Origin: Chloroflexota bacterium
GTDB taxonomy: Bacteria > Chloroflexota > Anaerolineae > Promineifilales > Promineifilaceae
Length of the DNA stretch: 10,231 nucleotides
Direction: 5' to 3'
Assembly: GCA_024640485.1 (NCBI GenBank)
Contig: JAHEEY010000133.1
Location: 1 to 10,231 of the forward strand
Position numbers and translations under genes: made by a program. The stretch's first letter is position 1, and the number at the start of each line of letters is the position of its first letter. Of this stretch, positions 1 through 6,618 are shown piece after piece. The notes under the pieces were generated by a model, which did not search any database, was not told the origin of the DNA, and saw only the letters and a program-made list of their open reading frames with translations.

Positions 1-728
1 ATCAGCAGCAGGCCGCCCAGGGCATTGGGGTCCACGGAAGTGCCGATGGCCCGCTCTGAGAGGGCCGGGTTCTCCTCGATGTAGCGGATGACCCAGCCGC
101 CGGGATAGCCCAGCCGCTGCAGGGCATTGAGGAACTCGTTGGCGGTATCGTCGGGCAGCAGCCACAGGCCGATGGCCACCAAACTGGCGCCGGCACCTGC
201 CAGCAGCACCGCTTTCACCAACCTTTCCAGCCGGTCGGCGTCGGCGCAGTAATCGACCACCACCAGCACAAAAGAGATGCTGATGATCAGCTCGGCGAAG
301 TGACGGATCAGATTGGAGGTCAAAGGGCCGTTGTTGAGGCCAAAGATAAAGGCGAAGACGGCCACGATGATGAAGATAACCAGCGGGCCGGTGATCGGGG
401 CGGTGATCACGGTGCGCTGCCGTCCAGTGACGATAGCCAGGGCCCAGACGGCCACCACCGCGCCCAAAGCCAGGTCCAGGAAGGTGGGGGTGACTCCGAT
501 GTCGATGGGCAGGGTGGCGAAGGGGAGCAGGCAGATGACCCCGATGACCCCCCAGAAGCCGACTTCAATGTCGCGGATGACGATGAAGGCGACCAAGACC
601 GCCAGCAGCGCCGCGGCGGCGACCAACGGGCCGCCAAAAGCGAGCAGCAAACCGCCGACAATGGCCATCAAGCCGGCCAGCAGGCCGACGGAAACAGCAG
701 GTCTTGAGAAGTCCAAAGGCGTCATCAT
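1..728 (-). CDS. O-antigen ligase/polymerase-like membrane protein (partial, 3' end outside window)
   Basis: An open frame on the minus strand reads from an ATGATG at 728 without a stop to base 1, giving 242 visible residues, so the C-terminus is missing. The protein is very hydrophobic. Likely membrane segments lie at about residues 12-50 (two helices), 57-75, 83-101, 112-130, 145-159 and 170-190. Near the visible end, residues 226-239 read RAIGTSVDPNALGG. This matches the G-T-x-x-x-P-N-x-x-G type motif found near the start of the conserved domain of the O-antigen ligase/Wzy-like family (PF04932-type). Such proteins polymerise or transfer lipid-linked glycans on the outer face of the cytoplasmic membrane. 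The start lies only 4 bases after the stop of the GT-C gene, so the two are almost certainly co-transcribed. A GGGGG run directly abuts the first ATG, which may favour the second ATG (725) as the start. Polymerase, ligase or mere family member cannot be told apart here. Confidence 0.8.
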   Translation of the reverse strand, partial: MMTPLDFSRPAVSVGLLAGLMAIVGGLLLAFGGPLVAAAALLAVLVAFIVIRDIEVGFWGVIGVICLLPFATLPIDIGVTPTFLDLALGAVVAVWALAIVTGRQRTVITAPITGPLVIFIIVAVFAFIFGLNNGPLTSNLIRHFAELIISISFVLVVVDYCADADRLERLVKAVLLAGAGASLVAIGLWLLPDDTANEFLNALQRLGYPGGWVIRYIEENPALSERAIGTSVDPNALGGLLL

Positions 729-732
729 CCCC

Positions 733-3093
733 CTAGTCTACCCGAACTTTGGTCAACAGCAGAAAGTCTTCCTGGGTGATCCGGCCGTCGGCGCTGACCA
801 GCTGCAGCCGGGCAAAGCCGCCATCGGCGGCCCGGGTGTAGATCCCCAGGTGGATGGGGTACACCCCCGCCGGGCTTTCCGGATTGAGGGCCAGGGGCAG
901 CTCCAACCGCTGCAGTTCGCCCAGGGGCCAGCTGCCGGTCCCTTCCGGGGGGGCCAGGTCGAAGCTGGCCCAGCGGGTGGTGTCGTCGTCGACCACCTGG
1001 GCGAAGAAGGTGTAGCCGGGCAATCCTTCAGCCAGCGGGCGCCAGTAGAGCGCCAGGGCCAGGGAATCGCCGGCAGCCGCTCGCCTGGGAGCCAGTTGAA
1101 AGCCGACCAGTTCCAATTGATCGCCAAAGTTGACCGAGACCGGGTTGGGCAGATCCCCGGGCCGGCTGTCCAGCTGGATGGCGCTGAGCACGGCGGCATC
1201 GCCGCCGCCGGCGACCGGCAGCCGCTGCCCGCTGGTAAAGTCGTACCAGCCGACGGTCAATTCCAGCTCAGCCGGGGCCACGGCGGTCTCCGGAATGGAG
1301 AGCCGGTAGCGGCTGACCATCTGTTCGCCAGCCGGCAGCAGCGAGGTGGGGCGCAGCCCTTGAGCGGGGTACATATCCCGCTGGGCCGCCGGCAGTTCCA
1401 GCACCGGGTCATTCAAATGGACGAAACTGCTCCAATCGCGGCTGGTGGGGGCCAGCAGGCGCCATACCAGGGTCAGCTCCAACTGCCCGCCGGGCTGGAT
1501 CTGCCCGTCCCCATCTACCGGCTGGGCGCTGAAGCTGTCCAGCCGCAGCAGCGGGGTGCCGCCGTCAGGGTCGAGAAACTCGACTGCCAGGGGGGTCTGC
1601 GCCGGCAGTTCGTCCGGCTGGAAATGTGCGGGGTCATAGGCAGGTTTGATCCACAGGAAGGGGGCGGCGGCGGCGATGAAGAACATCAGCCCGGCCAGGG
1701 AGCCGATAAGCCAGCGGGCCGGGCGGCGGGGCAGCCAGCCGGCCAATCCGGCGACCATGAGCACATTCAGAGCGGAGATGGCGGTGAACACCAGCCGCCC
1801 TTGTGAAGACCAGGTGGTGGTGGCCCAGGTGATCAAGCCGTAGATTACCGCGGCGGCGAAGAGCAGGCAGACGACCAGGGCGAAACGGGATTCGACCATC
1901 GCCATCAGCCGCGCCAGCCAGCGATTGAGGGCCGGCGCTGAATGCGGCTGATTCTGGTCAGCGGGCCGGCTCTGATGCCAGGCTGACTTCAAGGTGCGAG
2001 CCAGGTAACCGAAGAAACCGGCCACACTGAGCAGCATGACGCTGTTGAGCAAGCTGTAGATCCAGGGAACCATGGGCAGGTTGACGCCGCCGAACAAGCC
2101 CCAATAGGACATCAGGAAGCCGCGGCGTTCGTCCCACAGTTGGGCCAGGGAGGCGGGTTGGGCCCGCTGTCCCAGGACGGCGATGAAGGCGTTCCAGCCC
2201 AGCAGGTCGCCGTACAGCTGGATGTTGCGGGCATACCACCAGCCGGCGACCAGCAGCACCGGCAGCATCAACAGGGCGAAGTAGAGGATCGACTGCCCCA
2301 GGACTTTCATCCATGCCGGCAGCGGCAGCGGTTCTTTCTCCCCGTCGGCAGCCAGCTGCCAGCGGCTGATCAGGACGGTGCCCCAGGCCAGGGGCAGCAG
2401 GGCGAAGGTGCCTTCCTTGGTCAGCAGGGCCAGGCCGATGACCAGCCCCAAAACCAGCCAATCCTTGACGGCAGCGTGCCGCCGGCCGATATAGCGGATC
2501 ATCAGCAGGGCAGCCAGCGAGGCCAGGGGAATGGCCAGATTGTCGTTGTTCACGGCGCCGCTGATGAACAGGAACATGGGCATGAAGGCGTTGACCGCCG
2601 CCGCGCCCAGGCCGATTTCCGGCCGGTCTGGGGCCAGTTCGGCGCCGATGGCGTAGGTCAGATAGACGGTGACCGCCCCCAGCAGCACCGAGAAAAGGCG
2701 GACGATGCGCACCGCCAACAGGGTCCCCTGCCAGGGGCTGGCCGCCGGGTCGTGGATGGCCAGGTTGTTGTTGCCGTCGTCGGTCAGAACGCCGTTGTCG
2801 ACGTGGGGATTGAGCCAGCGGATCTGCTCCATGTCGCTGGCGTCGACCCAGAATGTCAGGGCGGCGCCGACGTAATAGTACAGCGGCGGCTGGCTGGCCT
2901 CCTGCTTCCAGGGGCCGGCCTGGGCGGGGTCGAACACCTGCACCGGCAGCGGGTTGCCGTCAGCCAGGTGGCGGATCATGGGGTAATGCCACAGCTCGTC
3001 GGACGCTTCGAACACCGGGGTGATCAGGGCGTAGACGGTTCCCAACAGCAGGTAGAGCGCCAGGATCAGCGCCAGAAGTCGTTTCTCAATCAT
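733..3093 (-). CDS. GT39/DUF2142-type GT-C membrane glycosyltransferase with C-terminal beta-sandwich domains
   Basis: This 786-residue protein has an N-terminal membrane anchor (about residues 5-25). It is followed by an acidic motif, SDELWHYP (31-38), in the first outer loop and QPPLYYY (68-74), the arrangement seen in GT-C enzymes of the ArnT/PMT (GT39) and DUF2142 groups. About ten further hydrophobic segments run to residue 480, including SQGRLVFTA (430-438), which resembles the QGR motif of DUF2142 proteins. Residues about 500-786 are soluble and look like two beta-rich modules (about 510-630 and 650-765). Each has a 'PGG/AGD-x-L-x-L-x-L-x-W' strand pair and ends in a 'vGWYD' or 'lGIYT' strand. 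Family members transfer a sugar from a polyprenyl-phosphate donor on the outer face of the membrane; the substrate here is unknown. No Shine-Dalgarno precedes the ATG, and a candidate promoter ends about 10 bases before it. The O-antigen-ligase-like gene follows after 4 bases. The fold class is clear; the exact family name is less so. Confidence 0.85.
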   Translation of the reverse strand: MIEKRLLALILALYLLLGTVYALITPVFEASDELWHYPMIRHLADGNPLPVQVFDPAQAGPWKQEASQPPLYYYVGAALTFWVDASDMEQIRWLNPHVDNGVLTDDGNNNLAIHDPAASPWQGTLLAVRIVRLFSVLLGAVTVYLTYAIGAELAPDRPEIGLGAAAVNAFMPMFLFISGAVNNDNLAIPLASLAALLMIRYIGRRHAAVKDWLVLGLVIGLALLTKEGTFALLPLAWGTVLISRWQLAADGEKEPLPLPAWMKVLGQSILYFALLMLPVLLVAGWWYARNIQLYGDLLGWNAFIAVLGQRAQPASLAQLWDERRGFLMSYWGLFGGVNLPMVPWIYSLLNSVMLLSVAGFFGYLARTLKSAWHQSRPADQNQPHSAPALNRWLARLMAMVESRFALVVCLLFAAAVIYGLITWATTTWSSQGRLVFTAISALNVLMVAGLAGWLPRRPARWLIGSLAGLMFFIAAAAPFLWIKPAYDPAHFQPDELPAQTPLAVEFLDPDGGTPLLRLDSFSAQPVDGDGQIQPGGQLELTLVWRLLAPTSRDWSSFVHLNDPVLELPAAQRDMYPAQGLRPTSLLPAGEQMVSRYRLSIPETAVAPAELELTVGWYDFTSGQRLPVAGGGDAAVLSAIQLDSRPGDLPNPVSVNFGDQLELVGFQLAPRRAAAGDSLALALYWRPLAEGLPGYTFFAQVVDDDTTRWASFDLAPPEGTGSWPLGELQRLELPLALNPESPAGVYPIHLGIYTRAADGGFARLQLVSADGRITQEDFLLLTKVRVD

Positions 3094-3102
3094 AGAGGGG
3101 TG

Positions 3103-3131
3103 ATTTTACTGGCAAAAGCGGTTCTTGTCAG
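3103..3131 (-). promoter_or_regulatory. Candidate sigma70-type promoter for the GT-C gene (possible leaderless transcript)
   Basis: On the minus strand, CTGACA (3131-3126) is followed after exactly 17 bases by TAAAAT (3108-3103). Each box matches the sigma70 consensus at 5 of 6 positions. The -10 box ends 9 bases before the A of the ATG at 3093. Transcription would therefore start at or within a few bases of the start codon, which fits the lack of a ribosome binding site there. It sits in a 49-base gap after the GT4 gene. This is prediction from sequence only. Confidence 0.5.
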
Positions 3132-3142
3132 CGATGTTTTCA

Positions 3143-4351
3143 CTACGCGGCGGCTGCGGCACAGCGCTGGTGGAAGAATTCGGCGGTGCGGGCGGCAATC
3201 ACATCCCAGGTGAACAGATCGGCCACCACTTTGGCCCCCGACCCCAGCTGAAGCCGCAGGGGCTCATCCTGAAACAGCTCCTGAACGGCGGCTGCCAGGG
3301 CACCAGCATCATTAGGGGGTACCAGATAGACGTTATGCCGGTGGCGCAGCTCCGGGGCGGCGGCCCGCGGCTCGGTGGTCAGCAGGGGGCGGCCGTGGGC
3401 CAGGGCGGCCATCAAGGTCCCCCGGCGCAGGGAAACCCCGTCCCGGTAGGGCATCACCATCAGGTCAGCGGCATGGAGATAAGCGGACACTTCCGCCTCC
3501 TCCACAAAACCGGTCCAGTGGACCCGCCGGGTGAGCCCCATGGTGTCGATCTGCCGGCGCAGGATCGCTTGGAAGCTCTGATTATTGTCGGGATCGCTGC
3601 TGCCGGTCTGCCCGCCGATGAACAGCAGATGGGTGCCCTCGCCGGCCTGGCGCAGCGCTTCCAGCAAGGTGTCGGCCCCTTTGCTTTCGTTGAGGAAGCC
3701 GAAATAGCCCAGCAGCCGGTCGCCTGGTTTCAGGCCCAGCCGGCGGCGGACGGCGGCGGTCTCTTGGGGATCGGCGGCGCGGGACGGGATGTTGGAGCCG
3801 ATGGGGATTTGGGCGGCAGGGGTGTCGCATCGCGCCGCCAGCGCCTGATGGTCGGCGGCGTTGGTGGCGATGACCCCGGCAGCCTGCCGGGCCATGAAGG
3901 TGACCGCCCCCTCTCTAAGCCGGCCCGCCTTGGGGAAGAGATAGGGGACCCGCAGGTCGTGGAAGGTGACCACCGTGGGGACCACCCCTTTCAGCCGCCA
4001 GGGGAGCAGGTTGACTGCCGGGCTGCGCATATCGTAAGCGGCGGCCTGGTACTGGATATTGACGATATCCAGCTCATGGCGAATGATCAGGTCAGTGACT
4101 TCGCTGACCGATTTCCAGCGCCACTTACGGATATGGGGGTAGACCAGGAAACCGCCGCCGTCGACCGGCTCTTTCAGCTGCCGCCAGCTGCGCCGGTCCA
4201 GGGGCGGACGGGCCTCTTTGTCGGTGATCACATGGAGTTGGTGTCCGGCGGCGGCCAGCGCCCTGGCCATCTCCTGGGTATAGGCGCCTACCCCACCTTC
4301 CATGGGGGGATATTCGCCGGTGACCAATCCAACTTTCAACGGGTTCATCAT
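3143..4351 (-). CDS. GT4-family (GT-B fold) glycosyltransferase
   Basis: The 402-residue product starts KVGLVTGEYPPMEGGVGAYT (residues 6-25), the glycine-rich acceptor-side loop typical of group 1 (GT4) glycosyltransferases. The C-terminal donor domain begins near residue 210 with LLGYFGFLNESKGADTLLEA (213-232). It continues through HWTGFVEEAEVSAYLHAADL (278-297), the usual region before the donor-binding site. The protein would transfer a sugar from a nucleotide donor on the cytoplasmic side; neither donor nor acceptor can be read from the sequence. The usual E-x7-E donor motif is altered: the stretch at 301-318 reads YRDGVSLRRGTLMAALAH, with Asp in the first part and Met where the second Glu is normally found. 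The rest of the fold is intact, so this looks like a subfamily trait rather than decay. The gene starts with ATGATG, 30 bases after the RHH gene stop, with no clear Shine-Dalgarno. Confidence 0.9.
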   Translation of the reverse strand: MMNPLKVGLVTGEYPPMEGGVGAYTQEMARALAAAGHQLHVITDKEARPPLDRRSWRQLKEPVDGGGFLVYPHIRKWRWKSVSEVTDLIIRHELDIVNIQYQAAAYDMRSPAVNLLPWRLKGVVPTVVTFHDLRVPYLFPKAGRLREGAVTFMARQAAGVIATNAADHQALAARCDTPAAQIPIGSNIPSRAADPQETAAVRRRLGLKPGDRLLGYFGFLNESKGADTLLEALRQAGEGTHLLFIGGQTGSSDPDNNQSFQAILRRQIDTMGLTRRVHWTGFVEEAEVSAYLHAADLMVMPYRDGVSLRRGTLMAALAHGRPLLTTEPRAAAPELRHRHNVYLVPPNDAGALAAAVQELFQDEPLRLQLGSGAKVVADLFTWDVIAARTAEFFHQRCAAAAA

Positions 4352-4381
4352 GTCGGGATCGAAAGCGCGCGGGAGAATCCG

Positions 4382-4741
4382 CTAGCCGGTGATCAACCCC
4401 TCGAACATGGTGGCGACTGGATGTCCGCGCCACTTGAGCAGCGAGAGGGCATAGGTACGGCGCAAGGCGTCGAAATCCGCTTTTTTCTGGCGGGCGGTCA
4501 GCTTTCCTGCCATGGGCAGCCCGCCGTCGACCACTTTCATCAGGTCCAGGTCGTTCAATTTATGCAGAGCGACCAGTTCCGGCCGGAAATCGACGGGCAC
4601 TTTGCTCAGGTTGGGCGGCGCGCCGCTGCGAATCGCCTGCAGGACGACCTCCTGCAGCGACCATCCTGAGGCGTCAGCCACCTCCTGCAGATCATGGTAC
4701 AAATCCGCCGGCAGTTTGATCTGAACTTTCTTGTCAGCCAT
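4382..4741 (-). CDS. Small ribbon-helix-helix (CopG/Arc-like) protein, putative DNA-binding regulator
   Basis: This is a 119-residue protein. The N-terminus, VQIKLPADLYHDLQEVADAS (residues 6-25) followed by GWSLQEVVLQAIRSG (26-40), has the strand-helix-helix pattern of ribbon-helix-helix DNA-binding domains, with the alternating beta-strand KVQIKLP. Residues 52-109 form a separate helical part containing LVALHKLNDLDLMKVV and ending in LRRTYALSLLKWRGH. Its style resembles small antitoxin-like proteins of filamentous cyanobacteria and Chloroflexota, but I cannot name the family. No toxin gene adjoins it; both neighbours are glycosyltransferases. A GAGGTGA ribosome binding site (4751-4745) lies 3 bases before the ATG (its GAGG core 6 bases before), supporting the start. 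A promoter-like pair and an inverted repeat lie just upstream, so autoregulation is plausible. It might regulate the downstream glycan genes or be an orphan antitoxin. Confidence 0.75.
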   Translation of the reverse strand: MADKKVQIKLPADLYHDLQEVADASGWSLQEVVLQAIRSGAPPNLSKVPVDFRPELVALHKLNDLDLMKVVDGGLPMAGKLTARQKKADFDALRRTYALSLLKWRGHPVATMFEGLITG

Positions 4742-4755
4742 GTTTCACCTCTTGT

Positions 4756-4797
4756 ATACCTTGACGGTATCATATGCTAATTGGGGGAGATGAGCAA
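4756..4797 (-). promoter_or_regulatory. Candidate promoter and operator of the RHH gene
   Basis: The 69-base gap between the GT2 and RHH genes holds, on the minus strand, TTGCTC (4797-4792, a weak -35, 3 of 6), a 17-base spacer, and TATGAT (4774-4769, 5 of 6). Overlapping the last two bases of this -10 box and running through the expected start site is an inverted repeat, ATACC-N5-GGTAT (4756-4770 on the plus strand). A repressor bound there would block the promoter. Ribbon-helix-helix proteins usually bind short inverted or direct repeats as pairs of dimers and often control their own gene. An alternative -10, TATACA, lies slightly downstream. This is inference from position and symmetry. 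Confidence 0.4.
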
Positions 4798-4810
4798 TGG
4801 CGCTCCCCGC

Positions 4811-5767
4811 TTACATCCCGGCAGGCTTCAGCCCCGACAGGAGCACCTGCCAGTAGGCCCGCACCCGCTGCCAGCGCAGCTGCCGCCGGTGGCCGATGAC
4901 CCCTTTGGCCAGCTCGACCAGCAGCTGAAAGGTGTAGTTCTTCAGCAGGACTACACGCAAAATCCAGGCGGTGCCTTGGCTGTGAAATTTGTAGAAATAG
5001 CGCAGCTTGGCCCGCTGGAAGTTGATGTGCCGGGCGGTGACCGCCTGTTCGCTGCTCTTGCCCTCGTGGTGGATTACCTTTGCCGAGGGCAGATAACGCA
5101 CTTTCCAGCCGGCATCCTTGATCCGCCGGCACCAGTCCAACTCCTCAGAATACATGAAATACGCCTCATCCATGCCGCCGACCTGGGCGGACACCTGCCG
5201 GGGGACCATCAAGCAGGCGCCCACCACCCAATCGATGTCCGCCTCGGCGTCATCGGGCAGGTCCTGGGCGTAGTAGCGGCGCAGCACCCCGGGGCCAGCC
5301 GGGGCCAACCAGGTGCTTTCCAGCAATCCGGTGAGCAGCGTAGGGAAACGGCGGCGGGAGGACTGCACCGAGCCGTCGGGGTTGAGAAGCATCGGCCCCA
5401 CCCCGCCGACCTCTGGGTGCCCGTCAAGATAGGCGACCAGAACGCTCAATGCGTCGCCGACGACTTCGGTGTCGGGGTTGAGCAGTAAAATGTGGCGCCC
5501 GGCAGCCTTTTCGATGCCGATGTTGTTCCCCCTTGGGAAGCCGACATTCTCGCCGCAGGCGATCAGCCTCACCCAGGGGAACTGCGCCGCCACCATGGCG
5601 GCACTGCCGTCGGCGGAGGCGCCGTCGACCACGATGGTTTCCAGGGCAAGATCGCCTTGGCCAGCAGCCACCGAACGGAGGCAGGCTGCCAGCAGCGTCT
5701 TGACGTTCCAGCTGACGATGATGATGGAGAGGTCCAGCGGCTGGGCGGCAGGGGTTGGCGCGTTCAT
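4811..5767 (-). CDS. GT2-family glycosyltransferase (rhamnosyltransferase-like, WbbL type)
   Basis: This 318-residue protein has a GT-A fold. The N-terminal strand and loop LSIIIVSWNVKTLLAACLRS (13-32) is classic for family 2. TIVVDGASADGS (44-55) corresponds to the nucleotide-binding VDNASxDGS motif, here with Gly in place of Asn. ENVGFPRGNNIG (73-84) follows, then LLLNPDTEV (94-102), whose Asp99 is the metal-binding DxD-equivalent, then DWVVGACLMVPR (179-190), and MYSEELDWCRRIKDAGW (205-221), which holds the ED/EE-W acceptor-side motif. The order matches bacterial rhamnosyl- and similar transferases that extend lipid-linked glycans in the cytoplasm; the sugar is not known. The C-terminal 60 residues contain amphipathic stretches that may touch the membrane. 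Its ATG overlaps the tatD stop as TGATG, and GGAGG (5782-5778) lies 10 bases before it, so translation is probably coupled to tatD. Confidence 0.9.
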   Translation of the reverse strand: MNAPTPAAQPLDLSIIIVSWNVKTLLAACLRSVAAGQGDLALETIVVDGASADGSAAMVAAQFPWVRLIACGENVGFPRGNNIGIEKAAGRHILLLNPDTEVVGDALSVLVAYLDGHPEVGGVGPMLLNPDGSVQSSRRRFPTLLTGLLESTWLAPAGPGVLRRYYAQDLPDDAEADIDWVVGACLMVPRQVSAQVGGMDEAYFMYSEELDWCRRIKDAGWKVRYLPSAKVIHHEGKSSEQAVTARHINFQRAKLRYFYKFHSQGTAWILRVVLLKNYTFQLLVELAKGVIGHRRQLRWQRVRAYWQVLLSGLKPAGM

Positions 5768-6552
5768 CAGTTCCCTGCCTCCAACCGAAACAGCCGGGCG
5801 GCGTTTTCGCTGGTCTGGCGGCCGATCTCGTCCGGCGACACCCCCCGCAGTTCGGCGATGCGCTCGGCCACATAGGCCACATAGGCGGGCTCATTCCGTT
5901 TTCCCCGCCGCTGCTGTGGGGCCAGGAAGGGGGCGTCGGTCTCGATCAACAGCCGGTCGATGGGGACATTGGCGGCCACCTGGCGGAGCTCATCGGCGTT
6001 CTTGAAGGTGATCGGGCCGGTGATACCGATATAGAAGCCCATCTCCAGGAACTGTTGGGCGTCATCCCAGCCGGCGGAGAAGGAGTGGAGCACCCCGGCC
6101 CTCTCCCGATTGGCCGCCGGCGAAACAGCCAACTGCTGGATCAGCGCTTCGGTCGCTTCCCGGTTGTGCAGGATGACCGGCAGCTCCAACTCAGCCGCCA
6201 GGGCCAATTGGGCGGCCAGCGCCTGCCGCTGCGTTTCCGGGGGGGATTTGTCCCAGTAGAAGTCGAGGCCGATCTCGCCCACAGCCACCACTTTGGCGGC
6301 GGCGGCTTTTTCCCGGATCAGATCGATCCAGTCCGGCTGCCAGCCGGCGGTGGAGGTGGGATGGATGCCGACGGCGGCGTAAACGGATGGATGAGCGGCC
6401 GCCAGCGACAGGACGGTATCGAGGTTATCCCGATCCACGGCGGGAACCACCATATGGGTGACGCCGGCAGCGGCGGCCCGGGCGATCACCTGGTCGCGGT
6501 CAGGCTCGAAGCGGTGGAAATCGAGGTGGCAGTGGGAGTCAATTAGCTTCAT
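5767..6552 (-). CDS. TatD-family metal-dependent hydrolase (YcfH-like DNase)
   Basis: The 261-residue protein is a full-length TIM-barrel amidohydrolase of the TatD family. Visible metal and catalytic residues are H7 and H9 in IDSHCHLD (4-11), E93 in VGEIGLDFYW (91-100), H129 in ILHNRE, H156 in LHSFS, and D206 in LIETDAPFLAP (202-212). GIHP (62-65) and ITGPITFK (177-184) are also family motifs. Members are divalent-metal-dependent hydrolases, some shown to be 3'-5' DNases. The DSHCHLD start is of the YcfH/YjjV type rather than that of E. coli TatD itself. The gene is not expected to take part in glycan synthesis, but it shares a TGATG overlap with the GT2 gene downstream. A 66-base gap separates it from the thioesterase gene. 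No good Shine-Dalgarno lies before this ATG, but MKLIDSHCHLD is the usual family start. Confidence 0.95.
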   Translation of the reverse strand: MKLIDSHCHLDFHRFEPDRDQVIARAAAAGVTHMVVPAVDRDNLDTVLSLAAAHPSVYAAVGIHPTSTAGWQPDWIDLIREKAAAAKVVAVGEIGLDFYWDKSPPETQRQALAAQLALAAELELPVILHNREATEALIQQLAVSPAANRERAGVLHSFSAGWDDAQQFLEMGFYIGITGPITFKNADELRQVAANVPIDRLLIETDAPFLAPQQRRGKRNEPAYVAYVAERIAELRGVSPDEIGRQTSENAARLFRLEAGN

Positions 6553-6618
6553 CTGGGTGCCGCTCAGCTTCTTTGGAGGAATAAGGGTGCCGGTTGGCTG
6601 GCGCCTGGGAGCGGCAAA

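Noticed and set aside
313..1806. Long plus-strand open frame of about 497 codons opposite the GT-C and ligase-like genes
   Set aside because: It is a shadow of GC-rich codons on the other strand. Its translation is Gln/Gly/Pro/Arg-rich with no domain motifs, while the minus strand encodes recognisable membrane proteins.
3125..4669. Plus-strand open frame of about 514 codons opposite the GT4 and RHH genes
   Set aside because: It has low-complexity composition, crosses two clear minus-strand genes and their gap, and shows no family motif.
4382..4741. Toxin-antitoxin module around the RHH gene
   Set aside because: Both neighbours are full-length glycosyltransferases, and neither gap can hold a toxin gene.
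6239..6245. Run of seven G bases in tatD (and a similar run near 947-953) as phase-variable tracts
   Set aside because: The runs are short, the frames are intact, and the genes are not of a kind known for phase variation by such tracts.
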